DNA of 64,000 nucleotides from Streptomyces cavernae (GTDB taxonomy: Bacteria; Actinomycetota; Actinomycetes; Streptomycetales; Streptomycetaceae). A model generated the notes under the pieces. The model made no database searches. It had not been told where the DNA came from and saw nothing but the letters and a program-made list of their open reading frames with translations. The stretch spans positions 1 to 64,000 of the forward strand of contig NZ_RPDJ01000027.1 of the NCBI RefSeq assembly GCF_004023625.1, read 5' to 3'. Position 1 is the first letter of the stretch; each line of letters opens with the position of its first letter. Shown here piece by piece: positions 32,806 to 42,106 of this stretch. The position numbers were made by a program, and so were the translations under genes.

Positions 32806-35034
32806 TCAGTGGTCGTCGGAGGTCACGCGCGGCTGCTCGACGAGCTTCTCCGTGAGGACGCCGTCGCGGGGCGCGGGGATGGTGGTCCGGCATTCCGGCG
32901 GCTCGATGCTGATGCGCGGCAGGCGGCGGTCGAGCCAGCGCGGCAGCCACCAGTTGGCGCCGCCGAGCAGGTGCATCAGCGCCGGGACCAGGAGCGTCCG
33001 CAGGACAAAGGCGTCGAGGGCGACGGCGGAGGCGAGCGCTATGCCGAACATCGCGATGACGCGGTCCCCGCTGAGCACGAACGCGAGGAAGACCGAGATC
33101 ATGATGACGGCCGCCGAGTTGATCACGCGGCTCGTCTCGGCGAGGCCGACACGGACGGCGCGCCGGTTGTCGCCGGTCTCCAGCCATTCCTCGTACATCC
33201 GGCTGACCAGGAAGACCTGGTAGTCCATGGAGAGCCCGAAGAGGACCGACACCATGATCACGGGGAGGAAGGGTTCGATCGGGCCGGCCCTGCCGAGGCC
33301 GAGGAGTTCGCTTCCCCAGCCCCACTGGAAGATCGCGACGACGACACCGAAGGCGGCGGCGACGGCGGCCACGTTCATCGCGGCGGCCTTGAGCGGGATG
33401 CCGATGGACCGGAAGGCGAGCAGCAGCAGGACGCAGCCGAGGCCGATGACGACACCCACGAAGAGGGGCAGCTTGCCGATGATGACGTCGGCGAAGTCGT
33501 CGTAGCTCGCGGTGACCCCGCCGACGTGCAGATCGAGCGAGGTGCCCGTCTCCGCGCGCGGCAGCACGTCGGTGCGCAGCCGCTCCACGAGGTCGCTGGT
33601 CTGCTGGGACTGCGGGGAGGACTCCGGGACGACGGTGAGGTAGGCGGTGTCCTTGTCGGCGTTGTAGGTCACCGGACTCACCGAGGCGACGCCGTCGGTC
33701 AGCTTGAGCGTGGCACCGAAGTTGTCGAGCGCGACCTCGTCGTCGGCGCCGTCGACGGGGGTGACGAGGGTGAGCGGGCCGTTGAGGCCCGGTCCGAAGC
33801 CGTCGGCGAGCAGGTCGTAGGCCTGTCGGGTGGTCGCCGACTCGGGGTTGTTGCCCTGGTCGGAGGTGCCGAGGTGGAGGAAGAACGTGGGGAGGGCGAG
33901 AACGGTCATGACGACCAGGGCGACCGCGCCGAGCAGCTTGGGGTGGCGCTCGACGAAGGCGGACCAGCGGGCGGCGAGTCCGGTGGGTATCTCCGGCTCG
34001 GGGCCGTGTTCGTCGAGCCGACGCCGCTCGCGCCTGCTGAGGGCGTGCGGGCCGATGTAGGAGAGCAGGGCGGGGAGCAGGGTGACGGAGGCGGCGACGG
34101 TGAGGACGACGGTCAGTGAGGCGGCGATCGCCACACCGTTGAGGAAGCTCAGCCGGAGGATGAGCATGCCCAGGAGGGCGATGCAAACGGTGGCACCCGC
34201 GAAGACGACCGCGCGGCCGGTGGTGGCGACCGCCTCGGTGGCCGCCTGGGCGACCGGCAGGCCGCGTTTCAGTCCGCGCCGGTGCCGGGTGACGATGAAC
34301 AGCGCGTAGTCGATGCCGACGCCGAGCCCGATGAGCATGCCGAGCATGGGGGCGAAGTCGGCGACGGTCATGGCGTGCCCGAGGAGCACGATCGCTGAGT
34401 AGGCGGTTCCGACGCCGACCAGTGCGGTGGCGATGGGCAGCAGTGAGGCGGCGAGCGAGCCGAAGGCGAGGAAGAGCACGACGGCGGCCACGATCACGCC
34501 GACGATCTCGGCGACATGGCCTTCGGAGGACTCGGTGAGGGCGACGGCGCTGCCGCCCAGTTCGACCTGGAGCCCCTCGGTCTCGGCGGCCTTCGCGGTG
34601 TCGACGACGGCCTGTGCCTCGCCCTGGTCGATGTCCTCGGCCGGGTCGTCGAAGGTGACGGTGGCGTAGGCGGTGCGGCCGTCGTCGCTGATCTGGCCCG
34701 CGAACGTGTTCTCGTAGGGGCTGGTGACCGCGGCGACGCCGGGCAGTTCGGCGATCTCGTCGAGGGTGCGGGTCATGGTCTGCTCGACGTCGGCGGCGCT
34801 GACCTTGCCGGGCGTGGTGCGCCAGACGACGGTGTCGCTGTCGCCGCCGAGGTCCTTGAAGCCCTCCCGCAGCAGCTGGGTCGCACGGCCGGATTCGGTG
34901 CCGGGGACCTCGTAGTCGTTCGAGTACGCGGATCCCGCCACGGCCGCGCCCGCGGCGACGCCGCCGAGGGTGAGGAGCCACAGGAGTACGACGACGAGCC
35001 GGTGTTTCACACACCACTGCGCAAGGGCCCTCAA
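32806..35034 (-). CDS. MMPL/RND-family membrane transporter
   Basis: This 742-residue transporter of the MMPL type typically exports lipids, siderophores or antibiotics, or acts as a proton-driven efflux pump. There is one membrane helix near the start (VVVLLWLLTLGGVAAGAAVA), a periplasmic-type loop, five helices around residues 180-320 including the conserved GLGVGIDYALFIVTRHR, a second loop and another helix group with LFGLSMDYQVFLVSRMYEEW. A TTG at 35034 with AGGGAG eight bases upstream begins at the membrane helix; the longer frame lacks a ribosome site. The substrate is unknown. A TGTA-N8-TACA dyad at 35100-35115 in its upstream region could be an operator, but this is weak. Confidence 0.85.
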   Translation of the reverse strand: MRALAQWCVKHRLVVVLLWLLTLGGVAAGAAVAGSAYSNDYEVPGTESGRATQLLREGFKDLGGDSDTVVWRTTPGKVSAADVEQTMTRTLDEIAELPGVAAVTSPYENTFAGQISDDGRTAYATVTFDDPAEDIDQGEAQAVVDTAKAAETEGLQVELGGSAVALTESSEGHVAEIVGVIVAAVVLFLAFGSLAASLLPIATALVGVGTAYSAIVLLGHAMTVADFAPMLGMLIGLGVGIDYALFIVTRHRRGLKRGLPVAQAATEAVATTGRAVVFAGATVCIALLGMLILRLSFLNGVAIAASLTVVLTVAASVTLLPALLSYIGPHALSRRERRRLDEHGPEPEIPTGLAARWSAFVERHPKLLGAVALVVMTVLALPTFFLHLGTSDQGNNPESATTRQAYDLLADGFGPGLNGPLTLVTPVDGADDEVALDNFGATLKLTDGVASVSPVTYNADKDTAYLTVVPESSPQSQQTSDLVERLRTDVLPRAETGTSLDLHVGGVTASYDDFADVIIGKLPLFVGVVIGLGCVLLLLAFRSIGIPLKAAAMNVAAVAAAFGVVVAIFQWGWGSELLGLGRAGPIEPFLPVIMVSVLFGLSMDYQVFLVSRMYEEWLETGDNRRAVRVGLAETSRVINSAAVIMISVFLAFVLSGDRVIAMFGIALASAVALDAFVLRTLLVPALMHLLGGANWWLPRWLDRRLPRISIEPPECRTTIPAPRDGVLTEKLVEQPRVTSDDH

Positions 35035-35261
35035 GGACGTGCTCCCTGGTGTTGGGTGGATCTTTACCGGGAACAGCCCGCAAAGAACACATGAGCAATG
35101 TGTAGATACTGTTACAGGCGGAAAGATCGTTTGCTTCTTCGGACGGGGTTTCACGCGTAAGTGCGACTCACTTCACAGCCTGCGTCTGTGAATTCCCCCT
35201 CATCTGAACTCCCCTTTATGCCGTCGTCCTTATCCTGCCCCGCCCCGGCGTGCGGCAGCAG

Positions 35262-35299
35262 AAAAGGGTGGCGCACCCGTAACGGTGCGCCACCCTTTT
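35262..35299. terminator. bidirectional terminator behind gatB
   Basis: A perfect 16-bp stem (aaaagggtggcgcacc / ggtgcgccaccctttt) with a 6-base loop. The A/T tails make it an effective terminator for gatB on the minus strand. It begins 37 bases after the gatB stop. The rest of the 35035-35335 gap contains only the MMPL upstream region. Confidence 0.85.
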
Positions 35300-35335
35300 C
35301 GCTGAGGAATCCGGCTTCGCCGAGGAATTCGGGGA

Positions 35336-36847
35336 TCAGCCCTCGACGCCGAGCTTCTGCAGGATGAGCTCCTTCACGCGTGCGGCGTCGGCCTGGCCCC
35401 GGGTCGCCTTCATGACGGCGCCGACCAGGGCTCCGGCGGCCTGGACCTTTCCGCCGCGGATCTTGTCGGCGATGCCCGGGTTGCCGGCGATGGCCTCGTC
35501 GACGGCGGCACCCAGCGCGCCCTCGTCGGAAACGACCTTCAGACCGCGCTTCTCGACGACCTCATCCGGGGTGCCCTCGCCCTTGAGGACGCCCTCGATG
35601 ACCTGGCGGGCCAGCTTGTCGTTGAGGGAGCCCTCCGCGACCAGCGCGGTCACCCGGGCGACCTGCTCGGGCGTGATGGGCAGCGCGTCCAGCGACGTGC
35701 CCGTCTCGTTGGCCGTGCGGGCCAGCTCGCCCATCCACCACTTGCGGGCGGAGGCGGCATCGGCGCCGGCGTCGATGGTGGCGACGATCGGCTCGATGGC
35801 TCCGGCGTTGAGGATGGCCTGCATGTCGTGGGCGGAGATGTCCCAATCCTCACGCAGCCGGTTGCGGCGGGCCAGCGGCAGCTCCGGCAGACCGGCGCGC
35901 AGCTGTTCGACCCACTCGCGCGACGGCGCCACCGGCACCAGGTCGGGCTCGGGGAAGTAGCGGTAGTCCTCGGCCTCCTCCTTGACCCGGCCCGACGTCG
36001 TCGAGCCGGTGTCCTCGTGGAAGTGACGCGTCTCCTGGACGATCGTCCCGCCACCGCTCAGCACGGCGGCGTGACGCTGGATCTCGAAGCGCGCGGCGCG
36101 CTCCACGGACCGCAGCGAGTTGACGTTCTTGGTCTCGCTCCGGGTGCCGAACTTGTCACTGCCCTTGGGCATCAGCGACAGGTTCACGTCGCAGCGCATC
36201 TGGCCCATCTCCATCCGGGCCTCGGACACCCCGAGCGCCTTGATGAGCTCGCGCAGTTCGGCGACATACGCGCGGGCGACCTCGGGCGCACGCTCCCCGG
36301 CTCCGACGATCGGCTTGGTGACGATCTCGATGAGCGGGATGCCGGCGCGGTTGTAGTCGAGCAGGGAGTGCGAGGCGCCGTGGATACGGCCGGTGGCACC
36401 GCCGACGTGCGTCGACTTGCCGGTGTCCTCCTCCATGTGGGCGCGCTCGATCTCCACACGGAAGGTCGTGCCGTCCTCCAGCTGGACGTCGAGGTAGCCG
36501 TTGAAGGCGATCGGCTCGTCGTACTGGGAGGTCTGGAAGTTCTTCGGCATGTCCGGATAGAAGTAGTTCTTCCGGGCGAAGCGGCACCATTCGGCGATCT
36601 CGCAGTTGAGCGCGAGGCCGATCCTGACGGCGGACTCGACACCGGTCGCGTTGACGACCGGGAGCGAGCCGGGCATGCCCAGGCAGACCGGGCAGGTCTG
36701 GGTGTTCGGCTCGGCGCCCAGCGCGGTCGAACAGCCGCAGAACATCTTCGTCTTGGTGCCGAGTTCGACATGGACCTCGAGGCCCATGACGGGGTCGTAC
36801 GACGCCAGCGCGTCCTCGTACGACACCAGGTCGGTCGTGGTGGTCAC
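35336..36847 (-). CDS. gatB: Asp-tRNA(Asn)/Glu-tRNA(Gln) amidotransferase subunit GatB
   Basis: GatB is the tRNA-binding kinase subunit of the GatCAB complex, which amidates Glu-tRNA(Gln) and Asp-tRNA(Asn). It has 503 residues. The cradle domain shows MGLEVHVELGTKTKMFCGCS, a zinc site with CPVCLGMPGSLPVVN, DYNRAGIPLIEIVTKP and MRCDVNLSL; the C-terminal YqeY-like tail ends in KGEGTPDEVVEKRGLK and RGQADAARVKELILQKLG. The GTG at 36847 has GGAAG seven bases upstream. It is last in gatC-gatA-small protein-gatB. Confidence 0.95.
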   Translation of the reverse strand: MTTTTDLVSYEDALASYDPVMGLEVHVELGTKTKMFCGCSTALGAEPNTQTCPVCLGMPGSLPVVNATGVESAVRIGLALNCEIAEWCRFARKNYFYPDMPKNFQTSQYDEPIAFNGYLDVQLEDGTTFRVEIERAHMEEDTGKSTHVGGATGRIHGASHSLLDYNRAGIPLIEIVTKPIVGAGERAPEVARAYVAELRELIKALGVSEARMEMGQMRCDVNLSLMPKGSDKFGTRSETKNVNSLRSVERAARFEIQRHAAVLSGGGTIVQETRHFHEDTGSTTSGRVKEEAEDYRYFPEPDLVPVAPSREWVEQLRAGLPELPLARRNRLREDWDISAHDMQAILNAGAIEPIVATIDAGADAASARKWWMGELARTANETGTSLDALPITPEQVARVTALVAEGSLNDKLARQVIEGVLKGEGTPDEVVEKRGLKVVSDEGALGAAVDEAIAGNPGIADKIRGGKVQAAGALVGAVMKATRGQADAARVKELILQKLGVEG

Positions 36848-36862
36848 GGTGAAACTTCCCTC

Positions 36863-37101
36863 TCAGCCCAGCAGGACGTCGTCGTCGCCCAGCCGCTTCA
36901 GCTCGCGGTAGAGGATGGCGAGGCCGGTGACGATGGCGGCGGCGGACACGGTGGCGTCGATCAGCACCAGCGTGTCGTTCTCGGCCCGGGCCTTCTTCAG
37001 ACGCTTGGCGACACCGATCGCGCCGAACGCGGTGGCGGCCATGGACAGGTACGTACCGGACTTGGACTTCTTGAAGCCCTTGGCCTTGGTCAGTGCCTTA
37101 C

Positions 37102-37105
<4 letters not shown>
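36863..37105 (-). CDS. small membrane protein between gatA and gatB
   Basis: This 80-residue protein has a basic start (SKALTKAKGFKKSKSG) and two hydrophobic stretches (YLSMAATAFGAIGVAKR and LVLIDATVSAAAIVTGLAIL). Its GTG overlaps the gatA stop (GTGA), so translation is coupled, and GAGGAGG lies upstream inside gatA. The function is unknown; nothing ties it to the amidotransferase except position. It ends 15 bases before the gatB start. Confidence 0.85.
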
Positions 37106-38595
<1,490 letters not shown>

Positions 38596-38601
38596 GGATT
38601 C

Positions 38602-38898
38602 CTACTCCTCCCCCAGGATCTGCGGCACCTTGAAACGCTGCTGCTCCTGGGCCGGGGCGCAGGAAAGAGCCTGCTCGGGGGTGAGCGAAGGACGGACCTC
38701 GTCCGCGCGCATGACGTTCGTCAGCGGCAGCGGGTGCGAGGTCGGCGGTACGTCTTGGTCGGCGACCTCACTGACGCGGGCGACCGCGCCGATGATGTCG
38801 TCGAGCTGGCCGGCGAAGTGGTCGAGTTCTTCGGGCTTCAGCTCCAGACGCGCCAGCCGGGCGAGGTGGGCGACCTCCTCGCGCGTGATGCCAGGCAT
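38602..38898 (-). CDS. gatC: Asp-tRNA(Asn)/Glu-tRNA(Gln) amidotransferase subunit GatC
   Basis: This 98-residue small subunit wraps around GatA and GatB and stabilises the complex. It begins MPGITREEVAHLARLARLEL and contains HPLPLTNVMRADEV and the C-terminal FKVPQILGE, all typical. The ATG at 38898 has GAGGA about 8 bases upstream; the longer frame is not conserved. It is first in the gat operon. Confidence 0.95.
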   Translation of the reverse strand: MPGITREEVAHLARLARLELKPEELDHFAGQLDDIIGAVARVSEVADQDVPPTSHPLPLTNVMRADEVRPSLTPEQALSCAPAQEQQRFKVPQILGEE

Positions 38899-39016
38899 GC
38901 AGCGATCCTCTGGGGTGAGTGTGTGTGGTTTGGGGCCAATCCTATGGGGAGCGCTCATGTGCCCGCGCACGGGTTTCGCGGGCTCGTGCCGTGGGGGCTG
39001 GGGCAGAGGCTTGTTT

Positions 39017-39090
39017 CGCCCCCGCCGCCCCTACCCTCCCCCCAGCTCGAGCGAAGCCAAGCAGGGGGGAGGGTAGGGGCGGCGGGGGCG
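39017..39090. repeat. 27-bp perfect palindrome, repeated extragenic hairpin and likely terminator
   Basis: The arms 39017-39043 and 39064-39090 are exact complements (core cgccgcccctaccctccccc / ggggagggtaggggcggcg) around a 20-base loop. It lies 38 bases after the 3' end of the rmdB-like gene. The sequence type (cgcccccgccgcccctaccc) recurs between genes in many streptomycetes, from memory, so it is probably both a dispersed palindromic repeat and a terminator. Confidence 0.85.
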
Positions 39091-39127
39091 AGGAACCCCA
39101 TGGGTCAGAGCACCCGCAGCGGCTCGG

Positions 39128-41833
39128 TCACACCATCCGCCCCGGATCGTCGGACGCCGCCGCGGGCAGCGCCGCGGCGGCCCGCTGCCAGCCTCGGGAT
39201 CCGCGGGCGCGCAGCCAGGCCGTGGTTTCCTCCGGCGGCATCGCCGCGGCGACCAGCCACCCCTGGACCGCGTCGCACCCGAGGTCCCGCAGCCGCTCCC
39301 AGGTCTCGTCGTCCTCTACGCCCTCGGCGACCACCAGCAGTCCCAGGGAATGCGCGAGATCCACCGTGCAACGGACGATCTCCGCGTCCTCCGGGTCGAC
39401 GGCGAGCCGTGCCACGAAGGAGCGGTCGATCTTCAGCTCGCTGACCGGCAGCCGTCTGAGGTGCACCAGCGAGGAGTAGCCCGTGCCGAAGTCGTCGAGG
39501 GACATCTTCACGCCGTGCCCGGTCAGCGCGGCCAAGGTGTCCGCGGCCCGCTGCGGGTCCTCCAGGAGCACGTGTTCCGTTATCTCCAGCTGCAGCGCTC
39601 CGGCAGGGACTCCGTGCCGGGCGAGCCGTGCCGCGACCGACCCGGCGAAACCGGGGGTGTGGACGTCGCGCGGCGAGACGTTCACCGCCACCGGTACGTG
39701 CAGGCCCTGCGCCCGCCACCGCGCGACCTGGGCGAGCGCGGTCTCCAGGACGTACTCGGTGAGGTGCGGCATCAGCCCCGACGACTCGGCGATGGCGATG
39801 AACTCGTCCGGCGGCACCTTCCCGCGCTCGGGGTGCACCCAGCGGACCAGCGCCTCGAGCCCGGCCACCTGCCCGTCGAAGCGGACCTTCGGCTGGTAGT
39901 GGAGCTGGACCTCGTGCGCGTCCAGTGCGCGGCGCAGGTCGCCGAGCAGGCCGAGCCGGTCGGGCGTGTTGGAGTCCCGCTTGGACTCGTACACCTCCAC
40001 CCCCGTACGGTCCCGTTTGGCCTGATACATCGCCACGTCGGCCCGGCGCAGCAGCCCTTCGGCGTCCAGGGCGTGGTCGGGGAAGACCGCGAGTCCGGCG
40101 CTGGCCTCCAGGACGAGGGTGAGTCCGTCGAGGTCGAGCGGTGAGCTGAGCGCCGTGACGAGGCTGCGGGCGACCCGGGTCGCGGACGTCGTGGAGTCGG
40201 CGACCGGCAGCAGCACGGCGAACTCGTCGCCGCCGAGCCGCGCGGCCTCCGCCCCGCGCGGCAGCGCCACCCGCAACCGGTCCGCTATCTGCAGCAGCAG
40301 CCGGTCTCCCGCGAGGTGCCCCAACGTGTCGTTGACGGACCGGAAACGGTCCAGGTCGATCAGCATCAGTGCGGAACGCGCACCGATCCGCTCGGCGTCG
40401 TCCAGTGCGGTCCAGGTCCTTTCGAGCAGCCACTGCCGGTTGGGCAGTCCGGTGAGCGGGTCACGCAACTGCTCCTCGGCGCGCGCCCGCGCGATCCACA
40501 GCGTGGAGTCGAGCGCGATGAGGGGAACGGAGAAGAGGGGCAGCAGAATCGGCTGGGCGATGGCCACCACACACACCAGCGGTGTGATGCCGAGCAGCGC
40601 CACCGCGACGAGTCCCTGTCTGACCAGGGCGGTGCGGGCGACGGTGGGCACTCCCGCCGAGCGCGGTGCGTGGAGGTACCACAACAGGGTGCGGGTGGCC
40701 ACGAGATAGGCGGCGGCGACCAGGGCCACCTGAGGCCCGGTGTAGACGGTCCAGGACTCGGGTGTCCAGGGCGATTCGACCGAGGGCACCCGGCCGAAAG
40801 CGGCGAGGAGCAGTGCGCCGGCGCCGATGCCGAGGATGTCGACGGCGCCGCCGAGAAGGCCCTGCCGCCAGCGGTTGCGCCGGGCGATGCCGACAAGCAC
40901 GACGACGGTGAGGCTGACCATCCCGGCCGGCACCCACCCGTACAGCAGCAGGACGGCGAGGGTGAGTGCGGCGCCCGAGCCGGTACCGCCCCACCAGCGG
41001 GAGCGGCCGAGGGCCACCAGATGGCCGACGATGATGCCGGTCAGCACCGCCAGCGACCAGCCGACCGTGCCGGACGGGAAGAGCGCGTGGTTCCCGGTGA
41101 ACGCTCGGTAGAACCCGGCGCCGAGGACGACGGCGGCGACCCCGATGACGGTCGTGTGCAACGGGGGCCACGGCAGGCGCCACTTGGGCTCGCTCCCCGG
41201 CATTCCGGGAACGTTCACACCCCCGGTCGGCATCACCGGGCCGCCGGTGACGGTGACGTGACCGGCCGGAGCCTTGGGGCGGCCGGGACCGTGGCCGGGG
41301 AACCCCGCGCCGCCGGGGTGGTGCCCGGCCGGCTCGGAACCGCTCCCAGGGCGGAAGGCGTTCCCGGAGCCCGCCCAGCTGGGCCGGGCCGAACCGCGCC
41401 CCTGGGAGGGGGAGTTGGCCGCGCGGTCGCCCGTTGCCGGCGGAAGGGCGGGACGAGCGGGCCGCGCGGGCAGTGCCGGCAGTGCGGGTGGGCCGACGCG
41501 GCTTCCGGCGCCGCGTTCGCCGCCGAGCGTGAGCCCGCTCGTCCCGGACGATCCGTCACCGGCGGCCGGGATGCCCCGACCGGTGCCGGACCCGAGCCCC
41601 GCGCGGTATGTTCCGTCTCCGGCGGCCAGGAGGCCCCGACCGCGGACCGCGCCGCTGTCACCGGGTGCGCCCTCGGCGGCCCCGGGCACCCCATGGGCCG
41701 CCGAACCGGCCGGCTGTTCTCCTTCGGTGTTCTCCGACGGTCGCGCCGACCGCCGGCCGATGCGTCGCCACGCGCCGGACAGCCCGCGCAGGCGCAGCCG
41801 TGAGTCCGAGGCGGCGCTCTCGGTCGGTTCCAT
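39128..41833 (-). CDS. rmdB: membrane GGDEF-EAL cyclic-di-GMP phosphodiesterase, RmdB-like
   Basis: This 901-residue protein begins with about 220 residues of Gly/Ala/Pro/Arg-rich low complexity. Six or more membrane helices follow (about 240-480), then GGDEF (LIDLDRFRSVNDTLGHLAGD, RLGGDEFAVLL near 539) and EAL. All EAL catalytic motifs are intact: GLEALVRWVHPERG (near 659), VAVNVSPRDV, LEITEHVL, SLDDFGTGYSSL (near 781) and VVAEGVED. The likely net activity is hydrolysis of cyclic di-GMP. Position between gatCAB and ligA matches rmdB of S. coelicolor (SCO5495, from memory), which affects aerial mycelium development. The ATG at 41833 has AGAGGGA upstream. Confidence 0.85.
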   Translation of the reverse strand: MEPTESAASDSRLRLRGLSGAWRRIGRRSARPSENTEGEQPAGSAAHGVPGAAEGAPGDSGAVRGRGLLAAGDGTYRAGLGSGTGRGIPAAGDGSSGTSGLTLGGERGAGSRVGPPALPALPARPARPALPPATGDRAANSPSQGRGSARPSWAGSGNAFRPGSGSEPAGHHPGGAGFPGHGPGRPKAPAGHVTVTGGPVMPTGGVNVPGMPGSEPKWRLPWPPLHTTVIGVAAVVLGAGFYRAFTGNHALFPSGTVGWSLAVLTGIIVGHLVALGRSRWWGGTGSGAALTLAVLLLYGWVPAGMVSLTVVVLVGIARRNRWRQGLLGGAVDILGIGAGALLLAAFGRVPSVESPWTPESWTVYTGPQVALVAAAYLVATRTLLWYLHAPRSAGVPTVARTALVRQGLVAVALLGITPLVCVVAIAQPILLPLFSVPLIALDSTLWIARARAEEQLRDPLTGLPNRQWLLERTWTALDDAERIGARSALMLIDLDRFRSVNDTLGHLAGDRLLLQIADRLRVALPRGAEAARLGGDEFAVLLPVADSTTSATRVARSLVTALSSPLDLDGLTLVLEASAGLAVFPDHALDAEGLLRRADVAMYQAKRDRTGVEVYESKRDSNTPDRLGLLGDLRRALDAHEVQLHYQPKVRFDGQVAGLEALVRWVHPERGKVPPDEFIAIAESSGLMPHLTEYVLETALAQVARWRAQGLHVPVAVNVSPRDVHTPGFAGSVAARLARHGVPAGALQLEITEHVLLEDPQRAADTLAALTGHGVKMSLDDFGTGYSSLVHLRRLPVSELKIDRSFVARLAVDPEDAEIVRCTVDLAHSLGLLVVAEGVEDDETWERLRDLGCDAVQGWLVAAAMPPEETTAWLRARGSRGWQRAAAALPAAASDDPGRMV

Positions 41834-42047
41834 TCCCGTCCCTCTCACAGCCGGCGGTGCCCACGCCACGCGGTCCGATGCCCGAAACAACCCATCAACG
41901 ACACCGCGTCTGAAAACCGTTCCCCTTGCTCTCCACGAGCAGGAGGATGCCCCAGCCGCATCCGGGCACGGCAGGCGCACACCTCAACAGTAGGCCGCAG
42001 AAGGCGTCTACGGGCCCCGGTCGTCGACGGTTGCCCGAATGCGACCC

Positions 42048-42087
42048 GGCCACCCGTATGCATCTGGTATGCGCCGAACGGGTGGCC
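42048..42087 (-). terminator. terminator of ligA
   Basis: The inverted repeat ggccacccgt / acgggtggcc has an inner gcat/atgc pairing and begins 19 bases after the ligA stop. No T-tract. The rest of 41834-42106 shows no gene. Confidence 0.6.
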
Positions 42088-42106
42088 TTCAACCCACCTT
42101 CAACCC

